DNA of 43,286 nt from Actinomycetaceae bacterium (GCA_017934115.1 JAGBKC010000008.1:1-43286); one strand, 5' to 3'; counted from the stretch's first letter, positions 7,884 through 17,598 are shown. Numbers and translations are program-made. Notes: a model not told the origin generated them from the letters alone.

Positions 7884-10757
7884 TCATGATAACGAGATTG
7901 CTTTGTTGTTTGTTTTACTTAGTTTTTTAGCGTGGAGCGCAGTTCTTTTGCGTCGAATGATCCAGTATATTGTCAATCCTAAAGCTGTAGTGCCTGATAT
8001 GGCTGCGCCAAGTTGAAGGCCTGGTGTGTGGTACACAAGTCGAATATCGTGGTGGCCTGGTGCAAGTTCGAGCCCCATCCACATGAGGTTAGCGTCGAGG
8101 ATCTCTTGCTCTTTTCCATCGATATATGCTGTCCATCCGTTTGTTTTTGGAATCGTGAGCGCTAGTATTTTGCGTTCTGATACTGTGATATCGCCAGTGA
8201 TTTCATTTGTTGTGCGTGATAAGCCAAGATCATGAAAATCTATATTTTCCAGTGATTCTGAAGATAAATGTGTGACAGCTTCTTCAAACCCTTCTAATGG
8301 TTGATTCCATACTTCTAAACTATCAAAGTTCATTTTGCCAGCATTTTCGATTGATATTCGAATTGAATCGATCCCCTTTTCGCATACGCCAGAGTTAAGG
8401 AGATAGTTTTTACGATTTTCAAACCAATGGGCATGTCGAGTAAGATACGTTAATGTAACTGGATCAAGATCTTTTTCTTTGCAGTTAAAAGATGCCTTAA
8501 AGTTTTGATGTCCTTTTTTGTTGGCTATGTGTGTAACGTCCATACCTTTGAATTCAACATGAGTTTCTCCCACGCTAGGAGAATTAAGGTGAAGTATGAA
8601 TTCTTGGTTCTTTTTTTTTGTTTCGATTGAGGAATCGGAAATGTGTATTGAATCGGTTGTTGGTTCAAGTGAATAAGGAATTTTGTGTGCGCCAAAATGC
8701 GGCTTATGATAGGTAAGTTTTGTGTTGTTATTATTCATGACTGCTGAGTGGAGAAGTAACTCTTCTCGTTCGGTTAATGAAAGTTTTTCAAAGTCTTCAT
8801 GTGATGTGATGGAAGAATATGTAAAACCTAGTGGTAATTTTGTTGCGTTTTCAAAAACGCCAAGATCGCGTTTAAGATATGGGTCTGTGTAGGTGTCGAT
8901 TAATTTATCTCCACTTAACCGGACCTTTTCAATGTCATCAATGCGGTAGTGAATGCCGAGGAATGCATTGAGGTAACTGCGAGCGTCTACGCCGTCGCGC
9001 ATATATGTTAGCCTTGAGTTTATTCCTAGGGAGTCATAAAATTCACGCGCGTTTGTTGAGTCGATACTCCAGTAAAATCCCGAAGAGCTGACTCCATGTA
9101 ATATCGATGTGTTGCTTTGTGCATATTCTATAGGGTAAGTTTCAAATCGAGCGAGCTTGTTATTGTGGATGTTGGCGTGGCGAGAAACAACAGAGGCATC
9201 GCTTGAAGTCAGGTTTTCTTTCCATAAACCGTGTTGAATGAATGTTTTATCGGCCTGTTCGTATCTCCAGTAACTTGTAAGCACAACAGCACTAATGGTT
9301 GTGAGTGTTAATAATGTTTTTGCTGCTAATTGCGATCCGCCACTTTTGTAGTAGAAAAGAAGCGCTATACATGCAATCAAAAAGGAAAAACCTGTTGACA
9401 CATCGAATGTTTTAAGCCAATGGTTTTGGTGAAGTATAACAGAGGCGATGAGTATATATCCGCCGCTCAGAATTGCTAGATTTCTGATTTCAGTGCGTGG
9501 GGCAGTCCAGACTTCGTCCCAGAATACACAGATAAGATAAGCGGCAAGAAAAGCCCATACCCATGACCACCGATTAGTTGGATAGCTCATTCCGTTAAAG
9601 AGGCTTCCGAAGAAAGGAAAAGTAAAAAATATTCCTGCTATAAAAAGTAATACTCGTTCGATCCAGTGTGCACGACGGCGCACAAAAAGCCATAAAGTTG
9701 CTAATAAAGCAAGGGGCGAAACGTATACATAGGCATATTTTCCGGCCGGTGATGTCGAAAGGCTAACAAACTCAAGATAGACTTTCTTGTAGTAGCCATT
9801 GTGGTACAAAAATGACATATCGACTGGCATTTGTGTTCGGGAAGAGCTAAGAAAACTAATGACAATAGGTAGAAGGAAAACAGCTGCAAGTAGTAGACTG
9901 AGAATGGATGTTGCGGTGATTCTAAGAAGATAGTGTCCACTTTCTTTCCATGAATGTTGTATTCCCAAAGCTGTAAGCCGTACGATGACATATGTGACTG
10001 TTAAGAGTGCGATCATGAAAAAGAAATAAAAGTTTACAATAGCGCTCATGGTAATTGCGCCTAGTAAAAGAACATATTTTTTCTCACGTATTGCCTTTTC
10101 TATTCCTAAAATAACGAGTGGAAAATAAATAAGGGGGTTGGCAAAATAGGGATGCATCAAAGGGGCTGCAAGCATCCATCCGGAAAATGCATAGGCGAGT
10201 GAACCAAGAATGATGCCGGTAAGGTTTGTGTTTCTGAGATAACGTATTGTGAGTGCGAAGGATAATCCGGCTAAATAAAAACGGAGAATAAGTAAAAAAG
10301 CGTACAGACCTTCGGTGTGTTCTGGTGAGACAAAAATTGACAACAGTGTGAGAGGGTCACCAATCGTGTAGTACTGCAGTGTTGTAAATACATCAGAGCC
10401 ATAACCGAAGCTGGTGGAAAAAGTTGGAAGCGAAAAATTTCCATGCAGCCATGAATGAGCTAGATCTCGAAGATAAATACCAGTATATGCAAGAGCTTGT
10501 GTGTGCTGCCTCCAAGCGTCGCCATGTTCAATCAATGAAATGCTACGTTTCCAAAATGTCAAGAATATCAATGGTGCTATTGCTGCGAAGGAAACTGTGT
10601 ATGCAAGTAAAAGTCGACGCAGTGGTGTTTTGCTCTTTAGAGTGGGAGAGATAGAGAAACGTGAAAGGTGCGCTTCATTATTTTGAGTGCTGATATTGTT
10701 TGATTCGGTATTCGATATGCGTGTAAAAAAATCATGAATAGAGCTTATTATTTTCAT
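7884..10757 (-). CDS. YfhO-family multi-pass membrane protein (probable GT-C-type glycosyltransferase)
   Basis: Large polytopic membrane protein (957 residues) of the YfhO family; characterised relatives in Gram-positive bacteria glycosylate cell-envelope polymers using lipid-linked sugars. The N-terminal half holds roughly a dozen membrane segments; an early extracytoplasmic loop carries HGDAWRQHTQ and a long FGYGSDVFTT region typical of this family. A large extracytoplasmic domain follows (about residues 490-915), then a last membrane helix and a basic tail. ATG 10757 was preferred over an in-frame GTG five codons upstream because AAGGA lies just before it. The gene includes a T9 run (plus strand, near 8611) without frame loss. 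The exact acceptor is unknown. Confidence 0.82.
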   Translation of the reverse strand: MKIISSIHDFFTRISNTESNNISTQNNEAHLSRFSISPTLKSKTPLRRLLLAYTVSFAAIAPLIFLTFWKRSISLIEHGDAWRQHTQALAYTGIYLRDLAHSWLHGNFSLPTFSTSFGYGSDVFTTLQYYTIGDPLTLLSIFVSPEHTEGLYAFLLILRFYLAGLSFALTIRYLRNTNLTGIILGSLAYAFSGWMLAAPLMHPYFANPLIYFPLVILGIEKAIREKKYVLLLGAITMSAIVNFYFFFMIALLTVTYVIVRLTALGIQHSWKESGHYLLRITATSILSLLLAAVFLLPIVISFLSSSRTQMPVDMSFLYHNGYYKKVYLEFVSLSTSPAGKYAYVYVSPLALLATLWLFVRRRAHWIERVLLFIAGIFFTFPFFGSLFNGMSYPTNRWSWVWAFLAAYLICVFWDEVWTAPRTEIRNLAILSGGYILIASVILHQNHWLKTFDVSTGFSFLIACIALLFYYKSGGSQLAAKTLLTLTTISAVVLTSYWRYEQADKTFIQHGLWKENLTSSDASVVSRHANIHNNKLARFETYPIEYAQSNTSILHGVSSSGFYWSIDSTNAREFYDSLGINSRLTYMRDGVDARSYLNAFLGIHYRIDDIEKVRLSGDKLIDTYTDPYLKRDLGVFENATKLPLGFTYSSITSHEDFEKLSLTEREELLLHSAVMNNNNTKLTYHKPHFGAHKIPYSLEPTTDSIHISDSSIETKKKNQEFILHLNSPSVGETHVEFKGMDVTHIANKKGHQNFKASFNCKEKDLDPVTLTYLTRHAHWFENRKNYLLNSGVCEKGIDSIRISIENAGKMNFDSLEVWNQPLEGFEEAVTHLSSESLENIDFHDLGLSRTTNEITGDITVSERKILALTIPKTNGWTAYIDGKEQEILDANLMWMGLELAPGHHDIRLVYHTPGLQLGAAISGTTALGLTIYWIIRRKRTALHAKKLSKTNNKAISLS

Positions 10758-10798
10758 GTATATTTCCTTCACGTGAAAATTATATAAAACACGTATCG

Positions 10799-10812
10799 TT
10801 TTTTTTTTTTTT
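10799..10812. repeat. T14 homopolymer tract upstream of the yfhO-type gene
   Basis: Fourteen consecutive T on the plus strand, that is A14 in the direction of yfhO transcription, about 42 bases before that gene's start codon. The position is consistent with a promoter or 5' leader element whose length could vary. The rest of the 10758-11030 gap shows only a 9-bp inverted repeat (TACGTCCTT at 10832, AAGGACGTA at 10934) and no gene. Confidence 0.8.
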
Positions 10813-11030
10813 GTGGTTTTTGTGTGAGAAATACGTCCTTAAGTCTTTATTATCTGGTGGGGTAGGTAGCGGTTTATGGGAGTGATGTTCTGACTTTCGG
10901 TATTTCTTTTGGTGTTATGCGTCAGTTGCGTTGAAGGACGTAATTATGTTGGCGTTACATCTTCAAACATCTCTCCACTTTCAATGTATGATAGAAAAAT
11001 AATGTATATGTGCTCATGAAAGGGGTCCAT

Positions 11031-12119
11031 GTGGAAAAACATGAAGATTCAAGATCTCCGATGTTGAGCGTTATTACCCCTTTTTATAATACAGACCTGC
11101 GGTTTTTTACTGCATGTGTCTCATCTGTGCTCAATCAAGAGTACAAAGACTTCGAGTGGATCATTGTCGATGATGGTTCTGAGAAAAAATACGCCGATTA
11201 TTTAGATGATCTTGGTATGCGTGATGGGCGTATCCGTATTATTCATCAAGACAATGGTGGATGTTCAGCAGCACGAAATACTGCCTTAGATGAAGCGCGC
11301 GGCAGATACTATACGTTTGTTGATTCAGATGATACGGTCGAACCTATCTTTTTTTCGCACGCTATTGATGAATTAGAAAACACTGGTGTGGATATCGTGT
11401 ATGGGTATCTTGTTCGAGAGCAGCTTGATGGAACGATAGATCGATCGAAAATAGATAAAATTCCGTGGAAAAAACGTCATTTTGCAGGTGATGATTTTAA
11501 GATGGCTGTCCGCAGTGCGATTGCTGGCGAAATCATTAAAGGTAGCGGTATTGAAAAACTCGATGCATATACTGTTGCTCCTCGTGTGTATCGGCGTTCT
11601 GTTCTTGGTGATGTTCGTTTTGCGCATGAGTGTAAGTATTCAGAAGATTCTCTTTATAATTTTATGACCTTGCAAAAAGTTTCTTCACTGACTGTTGTGA
11701 ATGAATGCTGGTATATCTATATGAATAATTCTTCGTCGATAGTTAAAGACGTGGATGAGCAAAAGCAAAGGCAAAATCTTGTTGATATGTCTTATTACTA
11801 TAATTACCTTATTGAGCATGGGGCATATAAGAGCGATGTTGCTTTGAAGGTTTTTCATATGTTTGTGACGATTATACGTGTTTTATCGAGGCAGATGAGT
11901 GTTATGCGTTTGCGTGATTTTTTGCTTGATATTTCTAAGGAAGATTTTTATTTTTGGTTTTCACATATCGATGCCAAGCAGTATGAAGTTTCGAGTCAAT
12001 TTTCGTATCTTTTGAGATCTTGCCAATCCGGGCAGTTTTGGTGTGTAGCAATTTTGTTGAAAGTGCATCCATACATAAAACGAGCCAAGAATATCGTGAA
12101 GGCTCTTAAACAAAAGTGA
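11031..12119 (+). CDS. Glycosyltransferase family 2
   Basis: Predicted inverting GT-A glycosyltransferase that moves a nucleotide-activated sugar onto a surface-glycan intermediate at the cytoplasmic face. The N-terminal Rossmann-like part shows SVITPFYN, WIIVDDGS, the NGGCSAARN element and the metal-binding DSDD. The C-terminal 150 residues have no clear signature. GTG 11031 is chosen because AAAGGGG lies five bases before it; an in-frame GTG at 11010 has no such site. It is followed 82 bases later by a second family-2 enzyme in the same direction, so the two probably act in the same glycan pathway. Confidence 0.88.
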   Translation: MEKHEDSRSPMLSVITPFYNTDLRFFTACVSSVLNQEYKDFEWIIVDDGSEKKYADYLDDLGMRDGRIRIIHQDNGGCSAARNTALDEARGRYYTFVDSDDTVEPIFFSHAIDELENTGVDIVYGYLVREQLDGTIDRSKIDKIPWKKRHFAGDDFKMAVRSAIAGEIIKGSGIEKLDAYTVAPRVYRRSVLGDVRFAHECKYSEDSLYNFMTLQKVSSLTVVNECWYIYMNNSSSIVKDVDEQKQRQNLVDMSYYYNYLIEHGAYKSDVALKVFHMFVTIIRVLSRQMSVMRLRDFLLDISKEDFYFWFSHIDAKQYEVSSQFSYLLRSCQSGQFWCVAILLKVHPYIKRAKNIVKALKQK

Positions 12120-12201
12120 TCTTCTATAGCATGGGCTATGCGTACTGTGTGTGTTAGACTTAAGAAAAATATATACAAGCATGTAAGAACAGGTAAGGCT
12201 C

Positions 12202-13203
12202 ATGTCAGAAAAACTTTTAACGATTTCTATCGCTGCATATAATGTTGCTCAATATATTGAACAAGCTCTTGATTCGTGCCTTATTGAAAAACGCGACCTT
12301 TTGGATGTAATCGTTGTTGACGATGGTGCCACCGATTCTACTGTTTCTCTCGTTGAACCATATGTAGAAAAATATCCAGAAACATTCCGCTTGATTCGTA
12401 AAGAAAATGGTGGTTATGGCTCTACGGTCAATGCGTCATTACGTGAAGCGCAGGGTAAGTATTTTAAGTTGCTTGATGGTGACGACTGGTTTGATTTTGA
12501 TGGGCTTACACAATTGGTTGATGTGCTTGAAACTTCTGATGTGGATTTATGTGTGACGCCTTATCTGAATTGTTATGCTGATGGACAAACGAAGAAAAAC
12601 GATCAAGCTGAGCCGGTTGCTGAAGGTGTTCATAAATTCAATGAAGCGCGCATTCCGTGGCGTATTTCCATGCACTCAATGACATATGCTACTCGTATTT
12701 TGTGTGAGAGTGGCCTGCAGTTGACACATCATCGCTTGTATACTGATACCGAGTTTATTAATATGCCTCTTCATTTGGTGCAAACAGTGCATATTATGCA
12801 TACTCCTGTGTACTGCTATCGCTTGGGGCGCGATGGTCAATCAATGAGTGTGGAAAGTTTGATCAAAAACCGCGGTGACTGGCTTGCTGTAACCCAAAAA
12901 ATGATAGAACATTTTGCAGAGCGTGATGTTCGATGGGGAACTGCTGCACATGTGAATCTTGCATGGATCATTGATGACAGTATTGGCTATATGAAAACCC
13001 TCTTCTCGATGCCTACATCGGCTGATGTGTGGGAAGAAATCGAGAGTTTTCTCAATTATTTACGTTCCTATGAGGACATTTATCGATTGGCGGTGGCGCG
13101 TAGTAAGTGGATGCAGCTTTTTGCTACGACAAATCAATATACGTATCCCGTTATTGCACGTATCTTTGTTTCTGGGCGCAAACTTTTGAAAAAGCTTCGT
13201 TAA
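12202..13203 (+). CDS. Glycosyltransferase family 2
   Basis: Second GT2 enzyme, 333 residues. It has SIAAYN at the N-terminus, VIVVDDGATDST as the nucleotide-sugar binding edge, ENGGYGSTVNAS, and LLDGDDWFD as the DxD region. It begins with ATG after an AGGTAAGG ribosome site. The sequence is clearly different from the preceding GT2, so this is not a tandem duplicate. Its last bases run into the remnant of an unrelated hydrolase gene, which suggests that a deletion or recombination event took place just after its stop codon. The sugar and acceptor are unknown. Confidence 0.87.
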   Translation: MSEKLLTISIAAYNVAQYIEQALDSCLIEKRDLLDVIVVDDGATDSTVSLVEPYVEKYPETFRLIRKENGGYGSTVNASLREAQGKYFKLLDGDDWFDFDGLTQLVDVLETSDVDLCVTPYLNCYADGQTKKNDQAEPVAEGVHKFNEARIPWRISMHSMTYATRILCESGLQLTHHRLYTDTEFINMPLHLVQTVHIMHTPVYCYRLGRDGQSMSVESLIKNRGDWLAVTQKMIEHFAERDVRWGTAAHVNLAWIIDDSIGYMKTLFSMPTSADVWEEIESFLNYLRSYEDIYRLAVARSKWMQLFATTNQYTYPVIARIFVSGRKLLKKLR

Positions 13204-13205
13204 TT

Positions 13206-13415
13206 CAAGCTAACCGCAATAAAGCTGCTAATCGTGCAAAAACTTATGTAGGGCGTGCATATAATTTGAAAGGCTTTGCATTCAATAAAACGGCTAATGG
13301 TAAGATGAACTGCTCTCAGCTTGTGTGGGCGGCGTATAAGACTGCAACAGGTATTGATCTTGATGGTGATGGTGGTCATGGAGTATATCCTCGTGATATT
13401 AAAAAATCTAAATAG
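13206..13415 (+). pseudogene. 3' remnant of a permuted NlpC/P60 (YiiX-like) cysteine hydrolase
   Basis: A frame starting in the last codons of the upstream glycosyltransferase gene (read in another frame) gives about 70 residues ending at TAG 13415. They contain AKTYVGRAYN, then NCSQLVWAAYK and DLDGDGGHGVYPRDI. The Cys-Ser-x-Leu-Val-Trp element followed by an Asp/Gly-rich loop and a PxDI motif is the C-terminal catalytic part of permuted papain-like (YiiX/YebB-type) cell-wall or amide hydrolases as I remember them. The N-terminal half, with its conserved histidine, is absent and there is no own start codon or ribosome site. I read this as a gene remnant rather than a working gene. Confidence 0.72.
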
Positions 13416-13448
13416 ACATACACATATAAAACAGTGAGGTAAAGATAT

Positions 13449-14692
13449 ATGAAACGCTTGCAGTTGCTTTAATTGCCTTACTAGTTTCTTTGGTTTTAGC
13501 TCTTTCGGGATGCTCCAATATAAGTAAAGATGTAAAAGAACATATGCTTTCTGCAGAAGAAGTGAAGGTAGAGAACTATGTGGGTGCCCTGCCAATATGT
13601 ATGAAATACAAGGACTCCTTTATGGGGACGAAAAGTTGTTATACAGTTCTTCTTGCGTCTAATGGAACGTGGAATCTTTTTAAGCATGATTTTATTGAGT
13701 ATTCAACACCTTTTTGGAGTGACGATACTTTGTATCTTTCGGATCTTAAGCATGAATATATTTTTGAATATGGGAAAACTCCTGTTGTGCATGATATGAA
13801 AAAAGAAGGTCTTCTTCTAGAAAGCAGAGTTTTGTATGAAAATAAACTTTTTTCTTTCTATAATTGGGGTTTTGATGATGGTGATATGAATGAAGATACA
13901 GGATATAGCTATGAAATGATTGTGCAGAATGTGCATAAGGCAACTCGCAGTGTTCTCCCTTTGATGATGGATAGTGAAGCGTCTGTATGTGGTAATCAAA
14001 TACTGGCAGTAGGACGAAAAAAATCTCTTGGTGATGAAGCGCGTGCTTTGTATAGTTTTTCTGAAAATGGTAGTTATGTAAAACTCTTTGATGCAGACTA
14101 TGTGATTGATAATGAAAAGTCAAAAATATTAGGAATTAATCAGGAAATTGTATGTTGGAACGATACTCATTTATTGGAAATTGCTTACGATGCAAATAAG
14201 TCTGAAGATCAATATAATGGCGAAAATGAGCTTGCTCCAACGAAATTATTTCTTGGAATATGGGATATTCACAACAAAGAATACACTGTTCTTCCACTTA
14301 TGGATGAAAATGAAAAACAATTTGCTTTTACCGAAAATCTTGGAAGTGATGATCTAGAAGTTATTTTCGCTGATGGAAATACGCTTTATGCACAGCTAGT
14401 TCAACAAGGGCGCATAGCAAAAATTGATATATCAACAGGAACAATAACGTTTATAAATGAACCACTGCAAAAAAGCGATAACGAAGGTAATTATCGTTAT
14501 CAGGTTCGTTCAGATTATTTGCATGGAAAGGTGTACCAATTTGTTGATGATTTGCAAAGTGAAGAAGATACGTATATGCGTGTAGTAGATGTTTATACAG
14601 GTAAAGAGCTGCAAAGAATTGAATATCCGGGATTAACAGAGGGAATGATGGGGCTTTCTCCGTCTTCTTTGGCGGTTAATCCTCGGTTTTAA
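13449..14692 (+). pseudogene. Large lipoprotein, paralog 1 of 3; frameshift inside the signal peptide
   Basis: Unknown-function exported lipoprotein of a family with three copies in the window. A ribosome site (GAGGTAAAG) precedes ATG 13449, which reads MKRLQLL and then stops. One base further inserted after codon 4 would join this start to a hydrophobic stretch ending in the lipobox ALSGC and the full body of the protein, about 414 residues. Without it the frame has no ATG; the first possible start is TTG 13490, too late for a functional signal. Family landmarks are FYNWG, YEMI, a VDVYTG element and the C-terminal SPSSLAVNP. The body looks like repeated beta-rich units, possibly a propeller (inference). 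Either off-phase or a young pseudogene. Confidence 0.75.
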
Positions 14693-14824
14693 ACCAGACT
14701 ATGTCTTACTTGAAGTGAGGGTTTTGCATTACCTGCGAACCCCAGTAGACTATATGTTCGCATAGTAAATATTGATGCTGAAAATGTTCACGGGCACTAA
14801 AGGTATGTTATGACGTAAAACTTC

Positions 14825-15625
14825 TTGAGTGCTAGTATTGATGAAATGGCAGAAGGTGAGCACGTTTATAATATTTTATCTCAGGCGGCCATTGCGGCAA
14901 ACAGGCCGATTGATCATATGAGACGCATAGGAACGTCAATTTTTATTGGCAGTATTGGTGGAGTTATTCTTGGTTTAATGGTGATGAATTCGCCTCTTAC
15001 TCTCCGTACTCCTATATATATGGTTCTTTTACTTGTTGTGTATGGGGGTGTTTTTTTACTGCCATGGATAAAAAAAGATGCACATGAAAAGACTATTCCT
15101 GTCGTTGCTAAAGTGATTGGTACACGTGAAACTGAGGAAAGCAGATTAGTAAAACGAGGTAAAAAAATCACGGGAATTCTTGTTCCTGTTGTGTGCCGAC
15201 CTGCAGAAGATAATGTTTATAGCGATGTTGATTTTTTTGAGAATGACGAATCTTTTTTTTCACGTGTTTCCATTCAAAAATGCGCAAAAAAAGAAAAAAA
15301 AGATTTCTCGGCGGTCATTGCTATTGAAAGTGATGATGGCGGTATTCCTCTTGTTCCTGAGCCAGATACTTTGTTGTACCTTGAACAGCGAGAATGTGGA
15401 ATGGGAGACGTGCAAAACCTATCTGGTAATCCAACAGGTGCACAGGTCGAATTGATGAAAAACTTAGAAAAAAATCCAAAATTATTGAAGAAAAAACTTC
15501 GCCCTCTGCCTGTGAGACGTGGCGTTATGGAGAGAGCGCCGTGGTGGGCTGCTCTTGAATTTTGGGGTTGTGCCTTAGTGGGTGCTTTTACGTCTGCAAT
15601 TGCATTATCTCTTATGAATGCGTGA
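14825..15625 (+). CDS. Membrane protein of unknown function
   Basis: Not recognised. About 266 residues with two hydrophobic helices near the N-terminus (residues ~36-54 and ~64-81), a central soluble region of about 150 residues rich in charged residues, and a C-terminal helix. The start is uncertain: the frame opens with TTG 14825, but the only ATG near a ribosome site (AAAGG, ATG 14810) is in the same frame and is followed after one codon by TAA, so the natural start may have been lost; ATG 14846 is another choice. It runs directly into the MFS gene (stop 15623-15625, next ATG 15629), so the two are probably cotranscribed. Confidence 0.6.
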   Translation: MSASIDEMAEGEHVYNILSQAAIAANRPIDHMRRIGTSIFIGSIGGVILGLMVMNSPLTLRTPIYMVLLLVVYGGVFLLPWIKKDAHEKTIPVVAKVIGTRETEESRLVKRGKKITGILVPVVCRPAEDNVYSDVDFFENDESFFSRVSIQKCAKKEKKDFSAVIAIESDDGGIPLVPEPDTLLYLEQRECGMGDVQNLSGNPTGAQVELMKNLEKNPKLLKKKLRPLPVRRGVMERAPWWAALEFWGCALVGAFTSAIALSLMNA

Positions 15626-15628
15626 GAC

Positions 15629-17080
15629 ATGTCAAATAGCAAAAATGATAATACGAAGATAAAAAACCGGAAAAGCATTTTTCTGAATATTATTATTACT
15701 ACTTTTGCTACATCTGCACTCGCAACTTCCTTAGCTACAGCTTTGCCTGCCATCATGGATGACATGCATATCCACGTCACTACTGCGCGCTGGCTTACGA
15801 GTGGATACATTTTGACGATGGCTATTATGATGCCGTTAACTGCGTTTTTTGCAAAGAGAGTGCCAACGAAACGCTTGTATATCGCTGCGCTTGTTCTATT
15901 TACTTTAGGGCTTGGAGGTAATGTTTTTGCACCTACATTTGCGATCATGATGACATCACGTATTTTACAGGCTATCGGTGGTGGAATCTTGAAATCTTTG
16001 GGACAAATGCTTATTTTGTATCTATATCCTGAGGGTAAACGTGGCACTGCCATGGGGTGGTATGCCTTTGCGATGGGAGCAGCTCCTATTATTGCGCCAA
16101 CTGTGACGGGAGTTCTTATTGATATAAGCAGCTGGCGAGTGTTTTTCTATATCACCATTGGAGCTATGCTTTTTTCGCTTGTCATGGCCATATATGTATT
16201 TACTGATATTTTGGATGTACATTATTATCATTTTGATGTTTTGTCGTTTGTATTGAGTGTTTTTGCCTTTGGTGGAATTGTTTTAGGGTTTGGAAATGGC
16301 GGTAAATGGGATATTGTTAGCTGGCAGGTAGGTGGCGTATTTCTTATTGGATTTATTTCTGGTGTCTTTTTTGTTCATCGTCAAGTAACTATTGAATCTC
16401 CTTTACTTAACATGAAACTTTTTCACAAGAATGTCATGTTTGTTTTAGCTGCCTTTACAGTGGTGATGTACCACATCGTGATGTATGGATCTTCTTTGAT
16501 GCTTCCGCTGTATGTGCAAAATATTCGTCATGAAAGTGCAACGATATCTGCTTTTGTTTTAATGCCTGGTGCCATTATGATGACGATTTTGTCGCCGTTA
16601 TTAGGTAGGCTGTATGATCGTGTAGGAGTGCATATTCTTTTGATAAGTGGCGGATTCTTTTTGGCTATCAGTACGGGATTGATGTATTTTTCGGATCTAT
16701 CGACATCATTGTGGTTAGTGGCAGTTGTGAATATGGTGCGAGGCGCTGCTCAAGCATCTCTCATGAGTACGCTCGTCACGTGGGCAATTTCTGCAGTGCA
16801 GAAGAGTCAAACACCAGATGCAACTGCTATTGTTGCTTCGTTACGAAGTCTTTCAACGGCAACTGGTTCTGCTGTATTTATTGGCATTATGGATCTTGTT
16901 GCTAGGGAAAGTGATTTAACGGGAGACATGGCAAGTATGCATGGTTTTAATGTGAGTTTCGGATTGATGGCTCTTCCCGGTTTTATCATCATGGGGGTGG
17001 GAATTATTGTTTTTGTGTGTGATAGAAAGAAAAGAGCTAGTTCGTCGCAGAATTTTATTGAAACAAACGTAGGCCAGTAG
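15629..17080 (+). CDS. MFS drug/solute exporter, DHA2 (EmrB/QacA) family
   Basis: Proton-driven membrane exporter with about 14 hydrophobic segments over 483 residues, as in the DHA2 group. Landmarks are ALPAIMDDM after helix 1 (a conserved Asp in the family), ARWLTSGYIL, the motif A-like loop FAKRVPTKRLY, and the motif C-like GMGAAP/IAPTVTGVL region in helix 5 (here FAMGAAPIIAPTVTGVL). Substrate unknown; family members export drugs, dyes or amphiphilic metabolites. It starts three bases after the previous gene's stop and ends in an overlap with the convergent tadC-like gene, so there is no room for a terminator between them. Confidence 0.88.
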   Translation: MSNSKNDNTKIKNRKSIFLNIIITTFATSALATSLATALPAIMDDMHIHVTTARWLTSGYILTMAIMMPLTAFFAKRVPTKRLYIAALVLFTLGLGGNVFAPTFAIMMTSRILQAIGGGILKSLGQMLILYLYPEGKRGTAMGWYAFAMGAAPIIAPTVTGVLIDISSWRVFFYITIGAMLFSLVMAIYVFTDILDVHYYHFDVLSFVLSVFAFGGIVLGFGNGGKWDIVSWQVGGVFLIGFISGVFFVHRQVTIESPLLNMKLFHKNVMFVLAAFTVVMYHIVMYGSSLMLPLYVQNIRHESATISAFVLMPGAIMMTILSPLLGRLYDRVGVHILLISGGFFLAISTGLMYFSDLSTSLWLVAVVNMVRGAAQASLMSTLVTWAISAVQKSQTPDATAIVASLRSLSTATGSAVFIGIMDLVARESDLTGDMASMHGFNVSFGLMALPGFIIMGVGIIVFVCDRKKRASSSQNFIETNVGQ

Positions 17081-17588
17081 CTGCTATGACGGGAATGACG
17101 CCTAAAATAATGAAGGCAGGAAGAAAGCAAAAACCTAGTGGGAGCACAAGTTTTGCTCCTAATTTACTGGCTGCTTCGCGTGATTGACGTGCGCGTTGAG
17201 ATCGAAGAGATTGAGCGGCCCGCTTGAGAAGAGGGAGTGGGGCTGATCCATCGTTCCATGCGGGTTCTAAAGCGTCGCGTAGAGGAATGAAACGGCGTGG
17301 AGCAACTGCCCATGCTTCTTTCCACGAAGCTCCAAAAATGAGCATTTTTCCAACAATATCTAAGTGCGATGGTGTTTTTTCTTCTGCTAAAGCATTGTCA
17401 ACGGCGTGCAGTGCTTTTGGGAGTGACGCACCTGTGGAAATGGATGCCCGCATAAGATCCATAATAAAAGCAGAATCGGTATGGTGGAGTGCTTGAATTT
17501 TTTCCTTAAGAGCGCGCTGAAAACGTGGCACCGGGACATGTATAAAAGCAATGAGAAGAAGTGTGAAAGCGAACAGCAGAAAAAACAT
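17055..17588 (-). CDS. tadC: TadC-like type II/IV secretion inner-membrane protein
   Basis: Platform protein of a Tad/Flp pilus or related secretion machine. It has one N-terminal membrane helix, a GspF-type cytoplasmic part (MDLMRASISTGASLPKALHA) and a C-terminal pair of hydrophobic stretches. ATG 17588 (177 residues) is preferred to an upstream frame opening at 17732, because AAGGAG lies six bases before 17588 and the longer form would overlap tadB by 134 bases. It lies 10 bases after the tadB stop and is the last gene of the cluster. It overlaps the convergent MFS gene by 26 bases. Confidence 0.75.
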   Translation of the reverse strand: MFFLLFAFTLLLIAFIHVPVPRFQRALKEKIQALHHTDSAFIMDLMRASISTGASLPKALHAVDNALAEEKTPSHLDIVGKMLIFGASWKEAWAVAPRRFIPLRDALEPAWNDGSAPLPLLKRAAQSLRSQRARQSREAASKLGAKLVLPLGFCFLPAFIILGVIPVIAATGLRLFQ

Positions 17589-17598
17589 GAAAGGCTCC

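Noticed and set aside
10832..10942. 9-bp inverted repeat TACGTCCTT / AAGGACGTA about 95 bases apart
   Set aside because: Too short and too widely spaced to call a site; expected occasionally by chance.
15274..16053. 259-codon open frame on the minus strand across two genes
   Set aside because: Antisense to the membrane protein and the MFS gene; low-complexity runs, no ribosome site and no recognisable domain.
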